From positions 838,727 through 902,726 of the forward strand of contig OZ024788.1 of assembly GCA_964017065.1 (NCBI GenBank): a stretch of DNA of 64,000 nucleotides. The letters run 5' to 3'. The notes beneath the pieces are model-generated. The model made no database searches. It was not told the DNA's origin and worked only from the letters and a program-made list of their open reading frames with translations. This document shows, piece after piece, positions 32,297-43,775 of this stretch. The DNA comes from Haliclona indistincta (taxonomy: Eukaryota > Porifera > Demospongiae > Haplosclerida > Chalinidae). A program made the translations under genes and the position numbers. The stretch's first letter is position 1; every line of letters starts with the position of its first letter.

Positions 32297-33206
32297 TGTA
32301 ACGGAGATATGTGTTTCCCCTGATTTTCTGTTCCCCCGAACAGATATCTCCAGCCACGCCCTCGGAGATATGTGTTCCCCCTGATGAATTAAAACGCAGC
32401 GTTATCTGTTCCCAGCAAATTAGCACACGCGCGCGAATTGCTCGTCTCACAAACAAGTGGTATGCTATTTTATCAGGACAAGTGTAGTTCTCTTCCTCCA
32501 TCGATATGGCCATTGCACTGAGGAATTGCAAGTATACACTAGTCTGAATAATAAATTGTATAGCCAGATGAGATCAATCTACACATGACTACTTGTCAAC
32601 TCTGCAAATACGCAGTCAAGGGTGACGTCACTTGTCAGCACATTTGCTACTGCTACTACTACTGCAAGAGACATTCTCTGAAACGAAAGAAGTTTTGCAT
32701 TAATATTGTAGCTATGTCTATTTTAAAACTTTAACTGAATTTATTATGACTATATTTTAATAGGCAATGATTACCTTGATCATCAGAGCATACACCTCCA
32801 TGATTAGAGATATCTATACTGCTTGAAACAGCTGCTCTGCATGCATTAATAAACTAATTGAGGTAATACATGCACAAGATCGATCAGCAGTCACTAGTGC
32901 AAGTGAGACAGGCATCACAAAGCTACCATTGAAAGCCAAAATGATCTAGATCTCTCAGTATACTATAGTTTAGAGCAGTCATTCGCCGTGCAATCGAAGT
33001 CTCTCCTGTGTGTAGAGCTAGTACTCACGAATGAATACGCGCGCGAGCGAGTGGGAAACACATATCATCGGGGAAACACATATCCGCGTGAGGGGGAACA
33101 GATATCACTGCTAGTTCATCAGGGGGAACACATATCTCCGAGGGCGTGGCTGGAGATATCTGTTCGGGGGAACAGAAAATCAGGGGGAACACATATCTCC
33201 GTTACA
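32297..33206. mobile_element. 910-bp inverted-repeat element, CCGG target duplication
   Basis: The ends TGTAACGGAGATATGTGTT and its complement are flanked by CCGG at 32293-32296 and 33207-33210. The arms of about 100 bp contain repeated GGGGGAACA and GGAGATATCTGTTC words, several in each arm. The interior (32400-33105) is AT-rich and non-coding. It inserted beside a TACCGGCA...TGCCGGTA mini-palindrome whose relative is at 13811-13845. Confidence 0.8.
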
Positions 33207-33393
33207 CCGGCACTGTAGACACAGCAATAACAGTAACACAACCATAACCATGTCAACAGAGCTAAGCAACCGGCAATGAATATGATTATGTACTAGAAAA
33301 CAATTACAGTGTTACTATAGTATAAAAGTTTACTGTTTTATATACAAATCAAGCTAATAGATTAATATAAAACACACAGCTCAGCAGAGTTAA

Positions 33394-34968
33394 TCAGACT
33401 ACTTCTTTATCTTTGTCAGCAGTGGTGATGCAGATGCACAGACCTACTCCGACCAGCACTCCAAGGAGCTGAGAGAGAGAGAACAATGTAACTCTCATTG
33501 CATGCATTACTATAGTTAGCAGTTGCACACACACATGCGGCTTTGAAGAAAAAGATAAAACTCTTCATACCTCGAGGATGCCCAGAGCAATGCATAGTCC
33601 ACCACCAAACAGAGCCAGCGCAAACACAGCTTCACGAGTGCCTTCAACACAGGACTACACAAGATGAGATATCATGACAAGAATAGTATTTCATAATGTG
33701 AGAGAGTGTGCGGCAGTAAATACAAGGTGTTTTTAAAAATAACTATTGTTTTTGGCTCTAGACTGCAGTACTTGTGGTACGTTCTTTAGTCGAGTTAACT
33801 ATTCACTACACATACTCACATTATCCCATGCTGTCTGGTTGACCATGCCGTATGATGTTCCATTGATGGTTATATTAAGTGTCACCACACGACAGTTCTC
33901 CTGTCCTATGTCACAGGAGCATGATGGCGGCAGCATATCACCATTTTGACGGAGATAGGCGGAGTTGTTGTACGCCCAGTCCAATGGACCATTACCAGCT
34001 CCACAGCATCGGAACTAAAGAAAGGGAATAAAAAATTAATGATAAGACCAAATAAAGGTTTGCACTCACTGTGGTCTGTAAGAAGTCTACCACTGTGTTT
34101 ACAGATGGTTGGTATCCTGGGTCGTCTTGGTTACGCCTGTATAAGATGATCTGTTCTTCAATAACATCAGAGAGCTGATCTTGAGCTAGTGGAGCCTGAG
34201 AACAAGTAGGAATGATTTAGAGAGATAGAGAGAGTGTATATGTGTGTGTGTGCTCACCAGATTATCGCGGAACACATAGATTACAATGGCTCCTATGATC
34301 TCAATCAGCACGATGATCAACAAGACTGATACATACTGAAATAGAGAGAATGAGTGAGTGAGTGAATGAATGAGTGAGTGAGTGAGTGGGTGAGTGAGCG
34401 AGTGAGTGAATGAGTGAGTGGGTGAGCGAATGAGTGAGTGAGTGAGTGAATGAGTGAGTGGGTGAGTGAGTGAGTGAGCGAGTGAGTGAGTGAGTGAGAG
34501 TGAGTAGCTCACCACAATGAGGATCGGTCTCCATTTGAACGCTGCTCCCACGAAGCCTGCTCCAGCTATCACCACAGTAGCAATAGCGGCAATCATCAGC
34601 AGAACAGCACCAGAGATGATGCTGCATGCTCCCTGTAATGAACGCATAGTTGTTGTTCACCACGATCAGGTAGATGCTGAGGGCGAATCCGAGTATTCCA
34701 AGCAGCTAGAGAAACATAAAGGGGCGTCACCCTCTCCGTTGATAGACGCCAGTGATTTGCTACAAAATCCCCTTATGCCCAGTCGTAAAATCGTGTAAGT
34801 AGTCGATCTACTACTACTACTATGCAAGACTAGAAAAACTGGAGTGTTTTTCTCTCGGTTTTTCTAAAATGGCGACACGCCCACCCATTCACTCACCAAA
34901 ATCATGAAGTTCACGATGCAGAACAACACGCGAAAGATGTTGGGACAAATTCCGAGTCTACTGGCCAT
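33394..34968 (-). CDS. Tetraspanin, seven exons, with an apparent +1 frameshift in exon 2
   Basis: Exons read from splice signals are 34968-34897, 34705-34513, 34335-34258, 34195-34070, 34014-33820, 33654-33571 and 33468-33394, for about 273 residues. Four hydrophobic segments are clear: VLFCIVNFMILLLGILGFAL, then AVLLMIAAIATVVIAGAG, then VSVLLIIVLIEIIGAIVIYV, and the last in exons 6-7 (FALALFGGGLCIALGILEL). The large extracellular loop in exons 4-6 has the diagnostic CCG (FRCCGAGNG), a PPSCSC pair, a further Cys in QENCRV, and SCVEG before TM4. N-glycosylation sequons are present (NIT, NGT, NQT). All exons are multiples of three except exon 2 (193 nt). One extra G in the GGG at 34631-34633, or a 28-nt GT-AG intron, would explain this. 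Expected role: a membrane organiser at the cell surface. Confidence 0.85.
34336..34512 (+). repeat. (TGAG)n microsatellite filling tetraspanin intron 2
   Basis: The whole intron is GAGTGAGTGAGTGAG with GAATGAG, GGGTGAG and GAGCGAG variants. The same tetranucleotide, as ACTC/CTCA, fills two introns of the 5-oxoprolinase gene at 54615-54870 and 55075-55130. The long Thr/His/Ser frames here are artefacts. Confidence 0.9.
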
Positions 34969-35110
34969 TTTGAGTTTAGTATCAGCCGAACTGCTTTAAA
35001 TAGAAAGAACACAAGCCTCGAGGATGACACAGCGAGTAAGGGCGTCTCCCTTATGAATACACTTTAAAAGGGCTCACGTTTTGTGGCGGTAATTTTAAAT
35101 TCGCGGTATC
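34969..35110 (-). promoter_or_regulatory. Tetraspanin 5' flank
   Basis: Upstream of the ATG at 34968 the minus strand has a short leader without an upstream ATG of note. The sequence then runs into the 33-bp tandem array. No TATA box is evident. The promoter is assigned only by position. Confidence 0.3.
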
Positions 35111-35398
35111 GCAGCAGCTAGTATCATCCATGCAGGCTTTAGTACAGCAGCTAGTATCGTCCATACAGGCTTTAGTACAGCAGCTAGTATCGTCCATACA
35201 GGCTTTAGTACAGCAGCTAGCATCGTCCATACAGGCTTTAGTACAGCAGCTAGTATCGTCCATACAGGCTTTAGTACAGCAGCTAGTATCGTCCATACAG
35301 GCTTTAGTACAGCACCTAGTATCGTCCATACAGGCTTTAGTACAGCACCTAGTATCGTCCATACAGGCTTTAGTACAGCAGCTAGTATCGTCCATACG
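35107..35398 (+). repeat. 33-bp minisatellite, about nine copies
   Basis: The 33-bp unit contains GGCTTTAGTACAGCAGCTAG and TATCGTCCATAC. It repeats about nine times with one or two substitutions (GCAGCTAG or GCACCTAG). Because 33 is a multiple of three, both strands stay open as 11-residue repeats (QALVQQLVSSI or KACMDDTSCCT). I judge these non-coding. Confidence 0.85.
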
Positions 35399-38300
35399 GG
35401 TTGGTAGAAGAGTACTTTTTTTCAAGAAAGTCCCCTAATATTATGGGTCTTTTTTATGTAAAAAGTCCCCTAATATTATGGGTCTCTTTTATGTACAAAA
35501 GATCCCTAATATTATGGGTCTTTTTTATGTACTCTGGTCCCTTAATATTATGGGGCTTTTTTATGTACAGAGCCTCTCTTATATGGAGCCTTTTTATGTA
35601 CAATTAGTCTCTATTCATTACGGTTTCACCCCATGCTCCACCCACATACATAAAAAGGACCCATAATAAGATCAACCAGATAACACTATCCATGGGACAA
35701 TTTTATGTACAATAATTACTCACCATACGTTAAAGGTTCACCCCATGCTCCACCCACATACATAAAAAGGACCCATAATAAGATCAACCAGATAACACTA
35801 TCCATGGGACAATTTTATGTACAATAATTACTCACCGTACATTGAGGGTTCACCCGATGCTCCACCCACATACATAAAAAGGACCCATAATAAGATCAAC
35901 CAGATAACACTATCCATGGGACAATTTTATGTACAATAATTACTCACCATACGTTAAGGGTTCACCCCATGCTCCACCCACATACATAAAAAGGACCCAT
36001 AATAAGATCAACCAGATAACACTATCCATGGGACAATTTTATGTACAATAATTACTCACCATACGTTAAGGGTTCACCCGATGCTCCACCCACATACATA
36101 AAAAGGACCCATATTAAGATCTGCTAGGTAACACTATCAATGGGACAATTTTATGTACGATGCATATACTTCACATACTTCACTGCAAAGATCACAGTTC
36201 TAACACAATATTATAAATCCATCTGGCGTTGTCGTGGTACAAGCATGCAATTGAATAATTTCAATGACAATTAACTCATGGTAAAGTATTGGCGAATTAC
36301 AATGTTGAGTGATAATAACAGCCAAAATGCTATGATGATGTCTGTTGAGCTATCAGTTATAATTGTGACAGCAAGTGATATTATGAATGGTCTTTATCCG
36401 TACGCATAGTGGGATACAAGTAAGTGATATGAAGAGATTACATGATATTCTTTATCCGTAGATGAATCTACCCAGCAAGTGATATGATGTGATTACAATA
36501 GCCGATAGTCTTCATCTGTAGATGGATCTATAATTTTATTGCTCTGTCCCATCCTCTACTTTGTGATCCACTTCTGCATGTGTGGATAGGTCCCTACCAA
36601 TGATCACTCCTACATACCACTTTTCATCATCAAAATAATTATACTTTGACATTTTTATCAAAGTAACTGTTTATTCTTGAAGAAGATCTCTTGATTGTTT
36701 CTACTGTTTTCCTTTGAAATGATATAGGGAGGCCGCTATAGACAAACAAATGCTCAAAGTCATCTTCTTATCCTGTCGGCAAGTCAAATCCAAACATGGC
36801 TCTAGAGTTTTAGACTTGTTTGACTTGTGAATTGAGCACTTGTTAAATGAGTTGCAGCCTCACCCATTTATGTTTAAGTATACATGCAATCAGTGCTGAT
36901 TATATGGTATTATTTGTTCTACATACAGAAATCCTGTTTTTACAGACTGCGGATTCTAATAACTTACTGAAAATCTGCCCTCTATCTGGAGTACATGCAT
37001 TTATCATGCAACTACAATAAATTTGCTCAACTTTATACAAAAGTGGTAGATGGACTTAATCAAAACAGTCATTCATGACCCTCACTGCCAACAAGCAGGC
37101 ATATCCCTTGCCTGTTGAGATACTGGTTGCCGGCTGGAGCTACTGGGATACTGGTTGAGATACTGGTTGCCGCCTGCCGGCTGGAGCTCTGATACAGTTT
37201 GGACTTTGAGAGAATTAGGTCAGTGTCAGGCTACTCGTCTGCATGCAGTGCATGGACTCTCTTCCAGTCTCTCCCTGTAGGCTGTTAATTCTATTGTGAA
37301 TGTGTTTTATAGTGTTCTAATTAATTTTTATTAAGTTGATCATTATAGCTTATTATCCTTATTTATATCTTATCCATCATGTATTCAGTCACATATTATC
37401 ATAGGCATTCTTCTGTATTGTGTTATATTTGTTGTTTTGGTAATAATAAAAACAATAAGAGAAATACAGGTAACAATAAAAGGCAAGCGGGTATCTCTGC
37501 AGTGAAGTATATGCATTGTACATAAAATTGTCCCATTGATAGTGTTACCTAGCAGATCTTAATATGGGTCTTTTTTATGTATGTGGGTGGAGCATCGGGT
37601 GAACCCTTAACGTATGGTGAGTAATTATTGTACATAAAATTGTCCCATGGATAGTGTTACCTAGCAGATCTTAATATGGGTCTTTTTTATGTATGTGGGT
37701 GGAGCATCGGGTGAACCCTTAACGTATGGTGAGTAATTATTGTACATAAAATTGTCCCATGGATAGTGTTATCTGGTTGATCTTATTATGGGTCCTTTTT
37801 ATGTATGTGGGTGGAGCATGGGGTGAATCCTTAACGTATGGTGAGTAATTATTGTACATAAAATTGTCCCATGGATAGTGTTATCTGGTTGATCTTATTA
37901 TGGGTCCTTTTTATGTATGTGGGTGGAGCATCGGGTCAACCCTTAACGTATGGTGAGTAATTATTGTACATAAAATTGTCCCATGGATAGTGTTACCTGG
38001 TTGATCTTATTATGGGTCCTTTTTATGTATGTGGGTGGAGCATCGGGTGAACCCTTAACGCATGGTGAGTAATTATTGTACATAAAATTGTCCCATGGAT
38101 AGTGTTATCTGGTTGATCTTATTATGGGTCTTTTTTATGTATGTGGGTGGAGCATCGGGTGAACCCTTAACGTATGGTGAGTAATTATTGTACATAAAAT
38201 TGTCCCATGGATAGTGTTATCTGGTTGATCTTATTATGGGTCTTTTTTATGTATGTGGGTGGAGCATCGGGTGAACCCTTAACGTATGGTGAGTAATTAT

Positions 38301-38726
38301 TGTACATAAAATTGTCCCATGGATAGTGTTATCTGGTTGATCTTATTATGGGTCTTTTTTATGTATGTGGGTGGAGCATCGGGTGAACCCTTAACGTATG
38401 GTGAGTAATTATTGTACATAAAATTGTCCCATGGATAGTGTTATCTGGTTGATCTTATTATGGGTCTTTTTTATGTATGTGGGTGGAGCATGGGGTGAAA
38501 CCGTAATGAATAGAGACTAATTGTACATAAAAAGGCTCCATATAAGAGAGGCTCTGTACATAAAAAAGCCCCATAATATTAAGGGACCAGAGTACATAAA
38601 AAAGACCCATAATATTAGGGATCTTTTGTACATAAAAAAGACCCATAATATTAGGGGACTTTTTACATAAAAAAGACCCATAATATTAGGGGACTTTCTT
38701 GAAAAAAAGTACTCTTCTACCAACCC
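35398..38726. mobile_element. 3.3-kb palindromic element with tandem-repeat arms
   Basis: The ends GGGTTGGTAGAAGAGTACTT are inverted copies of each other. Each is followed by four ACATAAAA-rich short repeats, then an array of ~119-bp units (ACCCATAATAAGATCAACCA, CACTATCCATGGGACAATTT, ATGCTCCACCCACATAC). About five units face one way at 35590-36170 and about nine the other way at 37500-38510. The 1.3-kb centre (36170-37500) is AT-rich with no supported gene. A short direct repeat, GAGATACTGGTTGCCG, lies near 37118-37183. No target duplication was identified. Confidence 0.85.
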
Positions 38727-39402
38727 CTCGCGATTCCAACATATTTGGGGTTTACTTTTTGTGACATTGAACAGACAGATCCATACCAGTATTTTCTGAT
38801 AGTACTAAGCCTAAGCACTGCATAAAACAAATTTCAGCCGAAATGCTTACTGTTTGCCATCTGGCTGAAAAGCCTCAAAATATTAACCGTAATACAGAGA
38901 ACCATGACCATAAACGCGGCATCACCAGCATAAAACTAGCATTAAAGGAAAGATCTCCCACCGTAGCATCCGTTGCAAGTACAACTAGCAGTCACACGCT
39001 ACCTTGGGCCTGCATTTTCGCGAAGAAAAATAGTGCTCTCTTGGGGGGCGTGGCCGATACCTCAAACTAGAACCATGCCCACCAAATGCACTGTTTTTCT
39101 TCTCGAAAATGCAGGCTCAAAAGTTGCGTGTGGCTGCTGATTGTACTTGCAACGGATGCTACGGTTGGAGATCTTTCCTTTAATGCTAGTTTTATGCTGG
39201 TGATGCCGTGTTTATGGTCATGGTTCTCTGTATTACGGTTAATATTTTGATGCTTTTCAGCCAGATGGCAAACAGTGAGCATTTCGGCTGAAATTTGTTT
39301 TATGCAGTGCTTAGGCTTAGTACTATCAGAAAATACTGGTATGGATCTGTCTGTTCAATGTCACAAAAAGTAAACCCCGAATAATTATGTTGGAATCGCG
39401 AG
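38727..39402. mobile_element. 676-bp foldback element abutting the palindromic element
   Basis: The left arm (38727 to about 39010) and right arm (about 39110-39402) are inverted copies ending in CTCGCGATTCCAACAT. They share AAGCACTGCATAAAACAAAT and GGAAAGATCTCCAACCGTAG-like words. The loop is about 100 bp. The mirrored 71-75-codon frames in the arms are consequences of the palindrome, although they share a translated sequence (MLTVCHLAEK). Confidence 0.85.
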
Positions 39403-39714
39403 TCATTGCTGGTCCTGAAACGCTTATTTGGGGAGGTAAGCCAGCCAATCTGAGCTGTTGCAAGAACTTCCGAGACGGTACTAAGTACGCACAAACAAAG
39501 CGCTAACTGCTAACTGTCGCGAAGAGTCGAGAATGCACCATTATTTAACCCCAAGGTCAAAGGTCACGAAAGTTGCCAATTTCAGCTAGCGATAGCAGAG
39601 CAACGAGCAACGATTTCAGAGATTTGAATATGCAGTTGTTTGTTACGTATATAGTGTTGTTTGTAACTGCAGTAAAGGCTAGATTCTCTGACTTTTTATT
39701 TTTCCATTGCGGAC
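39403..39714. other. Gene-free stretch
   Basis: About 310 bases lie between the foldback element and the truncated ankyrin-ROCO duplication. I see no gene, repeat family or splice-bounded exon here. Confidence 0.5.
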
Positions 39715-40650
39715 CCTAATAATGCAGTGGAATGTGTCCCCTCTCGTCCTTGCAGTTGGCGGCACAATTATACACAGATAGTGATACTAGTGAAGCGACG
39801 ACATTCCTCCAGCCCCAGTACGCAGCTAGGTGGAGCAGGGAGACCAATAACTCAGTATATTCAGTCTGGACTTGAACGTTGTCGTGATGGTAGCTGGTTG
39901 TGGTATGCTGGGTAGCAGCTGCTCCGCAATAAGCTTGTTTCTGTTCGTAAACGCAAGTATGTATTGTTCTTCTCGTCGTCCTTGGGCCATAGCTTTGCCT
40001 CGCTAATCTCAACTACTCTCCTCTTAGATAAACGATAAACTAGGTCCGCCCTTAGCTAAGCTTGAGGCTTGTGCGGCTTTGAGAGAATGCTTTTGTGGTT
40101 TCCTCTCGGGTTTCCTAGCAGCAGCAAATTCATAAATCACGTGATACTTACCCGCCATGCCGCCCAAGAAGCGCCTTCTGGTGATGAATCTGATGGTCTA
40201 GATCTTTACTGAAGAACAGTATATAGTGATCACTCATCAATCAGTGTAGAGAAGTGTGACTCAATATGATATACATGTAGCATCTTATAGCGGAGTGGAG
40301 GAGATGGTGGATGAACCCAGTGAGTGATGTGTGTCCTAACTCACCTAGCTACTGCCCTCCTCCTGTGCTGGTTAGGTTATTATGGAGACTACCAGCAGCT
40401 CAGAGAGAGAGCCTGTTACTACCACTCCAAGACCAGCAATACTTGCTTCTCTCAGCTTGATTTCTCCACTGCTGCTCGAGCACACCTGATAGAAGGTGAG
40501 TGATGTGAGTGTGTCACTGCTAGTACTGTGAGTCAATATTGTGTACCAGTGATACTATCATCATGGAATAGAGATGACTGAAGCTAGGTGAGTCACACAC
40601 ACACTAGCTCACTCACTCATACCCTCTAGTGATCATAATAATTATAGGTT
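39715..40650 (-). pseudogene. Truncated duplicate of the ankyrin-ROCO gene 5' end and its upstream flank
   Basis: The segment is collinear with 47588-48476: first ~90 codons of the ankyrin-ROCO gene (LLHLAAYWGWRNVV, VYNCAANCKDE, HIPLHY), then the same 5' flank. It is disabled by a frameshift around 39835-39875 and the initial Met region is altered. Downstream coding sequence is absent at the left breakpoint, 39715. The flank includes an exon-like plus-strand block with AG/GT borders (40379-40494; GDYQQLRERACYYHSKTSN...) that is also kept at 48226-48343, there with a 7-base difference. Its identity is unknown. Confidence 0.8.
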
Positions 40651-40899
40651 AGACTATACGAATCGAGGTGACTATGGGATTTAGAACGCCGCAGTAAACA
40701 TAAATGTCCCTACACACAAAGTGCGTGGGCATTTATTATGAGTAGTCATGGCAGCATTGTCACATACAGTGACAGACCAGCAACACAGCTTAGCACTGAG
40801 GAGTGTTTACATGCAACATAAGCATCCTTCAACTGGAAATTATCAATTGACTGTCCATGCCTCCTCCCAAGGAGGCATGATACTCTCATCCATCCATCC

Positions 40900-41101
40900 C
40901 TTTTGTCCCTCCCTCTCTCTCTCTCTCTCTTCCTCCCTCTCTCCTTCCCTCGATCCCTCCTACCCACCCTCCTTCCCTCCCTCTCTCCTTCCCTCCTCCC
41001 CCCTTCCCTTCCTCTCTCCTTCTCTCCCTCCCTCCCTCCCTCCCTCCCTCCCTCCCTCCCTCCCTCCCTCCCTCCCTCCCTCCCTCCCTCCCTCCCTCCC
41101 T

Positions 41102-41148
<47 letters not shown>

Positions 41149-41190
41149 CCTCCCTCCCTCCCTCCTCCCTCCCTCCCTCCCTCCCTCTAT

Positions 41191-41276
<86 letters not shown>

Positions 41277-41279
41277 CAG
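40900..41279 (+). repeat. (CCCT)n and (CT)n microsatellites
   Basis: CCCT tetranucleotides dominate about 40900-41110, then CT dinucleotides to 41279, ending in an AG acceptor for the carboxypeptidase exon. The very long Ser/Pro/Leu and Arg/Glu frames are repeat artefacts. Confidence 0.95.
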
Positions 41280-41850
41280 TTGCTTCGTGATGTATTTGTC
41301 TTCAAGGTGGTCCCTATGTTAAATCCTGATGGTGTCATTGTTGGTAACTATCGCTGCTCACTAGCTGGGAGAGACCTCATCAGAAAAGATCGAACCAAGG
41401 TGAAAGAAACCTACCCCAGTCTGGCTCACTAACCAACTAGTCTAAAGGAATGTTATACACTGAAGTGTACAACTGTGTTATTCATGTCATAGTTTAAAAG
41501 TGAAGATAGAGCGTTATTATGATTCAGTATTTTTCGTTGTTTTCTTCAGATTGGCAGAGGATAGAGAAGTGATACTATTCTGTGATTTACATGGTCACAG
41601 TCGCAAACAGAACGTGTTCATATATGGATGTGACGACATGTGAGCCTGTTCCCTCTGCTACCTACTATAGACCCTTCACTCAATTTTAGAGATCGATCCT
41701 TCACTTGTGGGTTCTCTCTATCTATAGTCAGAACTCGTCCAATCGGTTTCACTCCCGGGTGTTTCCTCGTATGTTAGTAAACAATGCTCCGACGAAATTC
41801 TCATTTCATAGTTCGAATTTCAAAGTTTAAAGAAGCAAGGTACAGCTGCT
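41280..41850 (+). pseudogene. Cytosolic carboxypeptidase (CCP/AGBL, M14) fragment
   Basis: Three homologous blocks lie in order. At 41280-41430 is [20 protein letters not shown] followed by [17 protein letters not shown]. At 41550-41639 is EDREVILFCDLHGHSRKQNV, with the His of the M14 zinc site. At 41728-41850 is NRFHSRVFPRMLVNNAPTKF then SFHSSNFKV. These fit the CCP deglutamylase core. Decay is visible. The conserved Asn-Arg pair reads Ile-Arg (RDLIRKD), a stop (TAA 41429-41431) follows YPSLAH with a probable frameshift, and TAA 41827-41829 interrupts the third block. The N-terminal exons with the HxxE zinc ligands are missing, replaced by microsatellite. It is probably non-functional. Confidence 0.75.
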
Positions 41851-41857
41851 GCTCAGT

Positions 41858-43708
41858 ATGGAACTGATCATGTCTAAGCTGTCTTCATCTCGTTCCTCTC
41901 TCCCTCAAGTCACTCCTCCAGCATCCTCTATCCCTCCTCTATCATCAGGTGGAGCAGGTGTTGGTCCCTTCACCTCACAGTACATGGTGTCTCATCTACA
42001 AGACCTAGCACCACAACATCAGGAACAAGGTACTGTACAGGGAGGGAGAGAGGGAAGTGTATGGAGGGAGGGAGAGAGGGAGGGAGGGGAGTGTGAACCG
42101 AGGGGGTGTGACACGGGTAATTTCCTGTATGAGATTCAGTGCTTTAATTAAGCGTGAGTGGTAGTATATTATAGTACGCAATTAGTATACAGAGAAATTA
42201 CGGTGATTTCATCTGTGATTTCATGATTTTACTTAACTGTGCACGAGATTTCACTTGTGTCATACCCCTTGGTGTGAACAAAAATTTGCCCTGAGCAAAT
42301 TTTTTTTGTGTTTTTGACCAGATAAATTGTCACTCTTTGAGAGCACTCATAAAAGTGAAAAAAATGTTCACATGTAATTTAGGTTCATGGTCATGCAGTG
42401 TTTTCAAATAAGAAAAATGAGAACTTTTCACATTCTGTTCAAGGCAGTCTCACTATGTGGGGCTGTCCTTCAGCACTATCTTCAGTTTCTGTTACTGATG
42501 TATCTCTTTTTTGTCACCATCATATGATCTTCCATTCTCTGTATGTGCTGTAGAGTCAGAAATAATAAAAAGAATAGTTTTGTGGTTGATTTTTTCATTC
42601 TATCAACAACATAATAATTATTGTGTACATGTAAACAACTATGGATTATCAAAACATCTCATTTGAGCCATGATTTCCTAATTTTAAGATCATCAAATTT
42701 CTCATTATTGCTTGTTTGATAAGTATTCTTAATTTTTCAGCTCACATGTATAATCAAAGTCGTCTTTTACCAATGCCCAAATCAAAATTATATTTTGTAC
42801 GAAGCTTCATCCTTTTTCTCCCACTCTAGATAATGTCCCCACTAACTCACGGACAGCAGGTCTGCTGCAGGGGAGTCAGTCTCGCAGTAGTACCCATAAT
42901 CTAGTCAGCTTGTCTCATCTCTTCAAGCAGCTTCGTCCCTACATCATGCAGCAGCAGCAGTCATCCAGTCGACAGCAACTACCAACCACTACAAAGAAGG
43001 ACCCTTCACCTCAACACACTGCACTAGAGTACGTCAGGTTTGATGGACAACCGATAGCACAACAATACCAAGAACGAGATAGTAAACAAAGACTACAAGA
43101 AGATAAACAAACTGTACAAGATCGTCAACAAGTTGAGCAAGCTGGTAAACAGGTCGAACACACTGGTAGTCAGCAACTTGAGGAAGATAGACACACCCAC
43201 TTGCGGCGCCGACTACAGCAACGATCATCTCACTTATTCCTCGACTCTCCATCGTCTGGTTCTTTATCACGTGACCTCAGCTCTCACCTCACTCGCTGTG
43301 TAACCCCTCGATCCATCTCTCCTCCTGATTTCCCTACTCCAACCAAGTCTTCTCCATCCTCTCATTGCTCCTCTCCTCTCCCAAGTCTCTCACCCTCTCT
43401 CCCTCTCTCACCTGTCGTTCCCTCTCAATCATTCCATCCCTATCCCTCGCTCACTAACAAACTGACGTCAACTGATCGAGACGTTCTTCACAACGTCCAC
43501 ACCTCTTACAATAGTGACTTGACCACACCCTCAAGTGACCCCACCCATCTTAAGCCTATCTCTCGTCCCACCTCTTCTCTGACTATCACATACAATGGTC
43601 GCAAGGCACTTCGGACAGAGCCATCACTGAGCAGAGATGAAGATGAGAACTATTACACAGCAGTGAAGTCCAGTTATGTGAGTCACTGTGTGAGAGTGTG
43701 TAGAAAAC

Positions 43709-43775
<67 letters not shown>

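Noticed and set aside
35107..35425. Possible CRISPR-like array or Cys-repeat protein in the 33-bp direct repeats
   Set aside because: The repeats are contiguous with no unique spacers, the DNA is animal, and both strands are open only because the unit is a multiple of three.
38843..39282. Paired 71-75-codon proteins starting MLTVCHLAEK
   Set aside because: They are mirror images in the two arms of a foldback element and have no other support.
40748..41338. Long Ser/Pro/Leu and Arg/Glu reading frames
   Set aside because: They are translations of (CCCT)n and (CT)n microsatellites within or before a carboxypeptidase intron.
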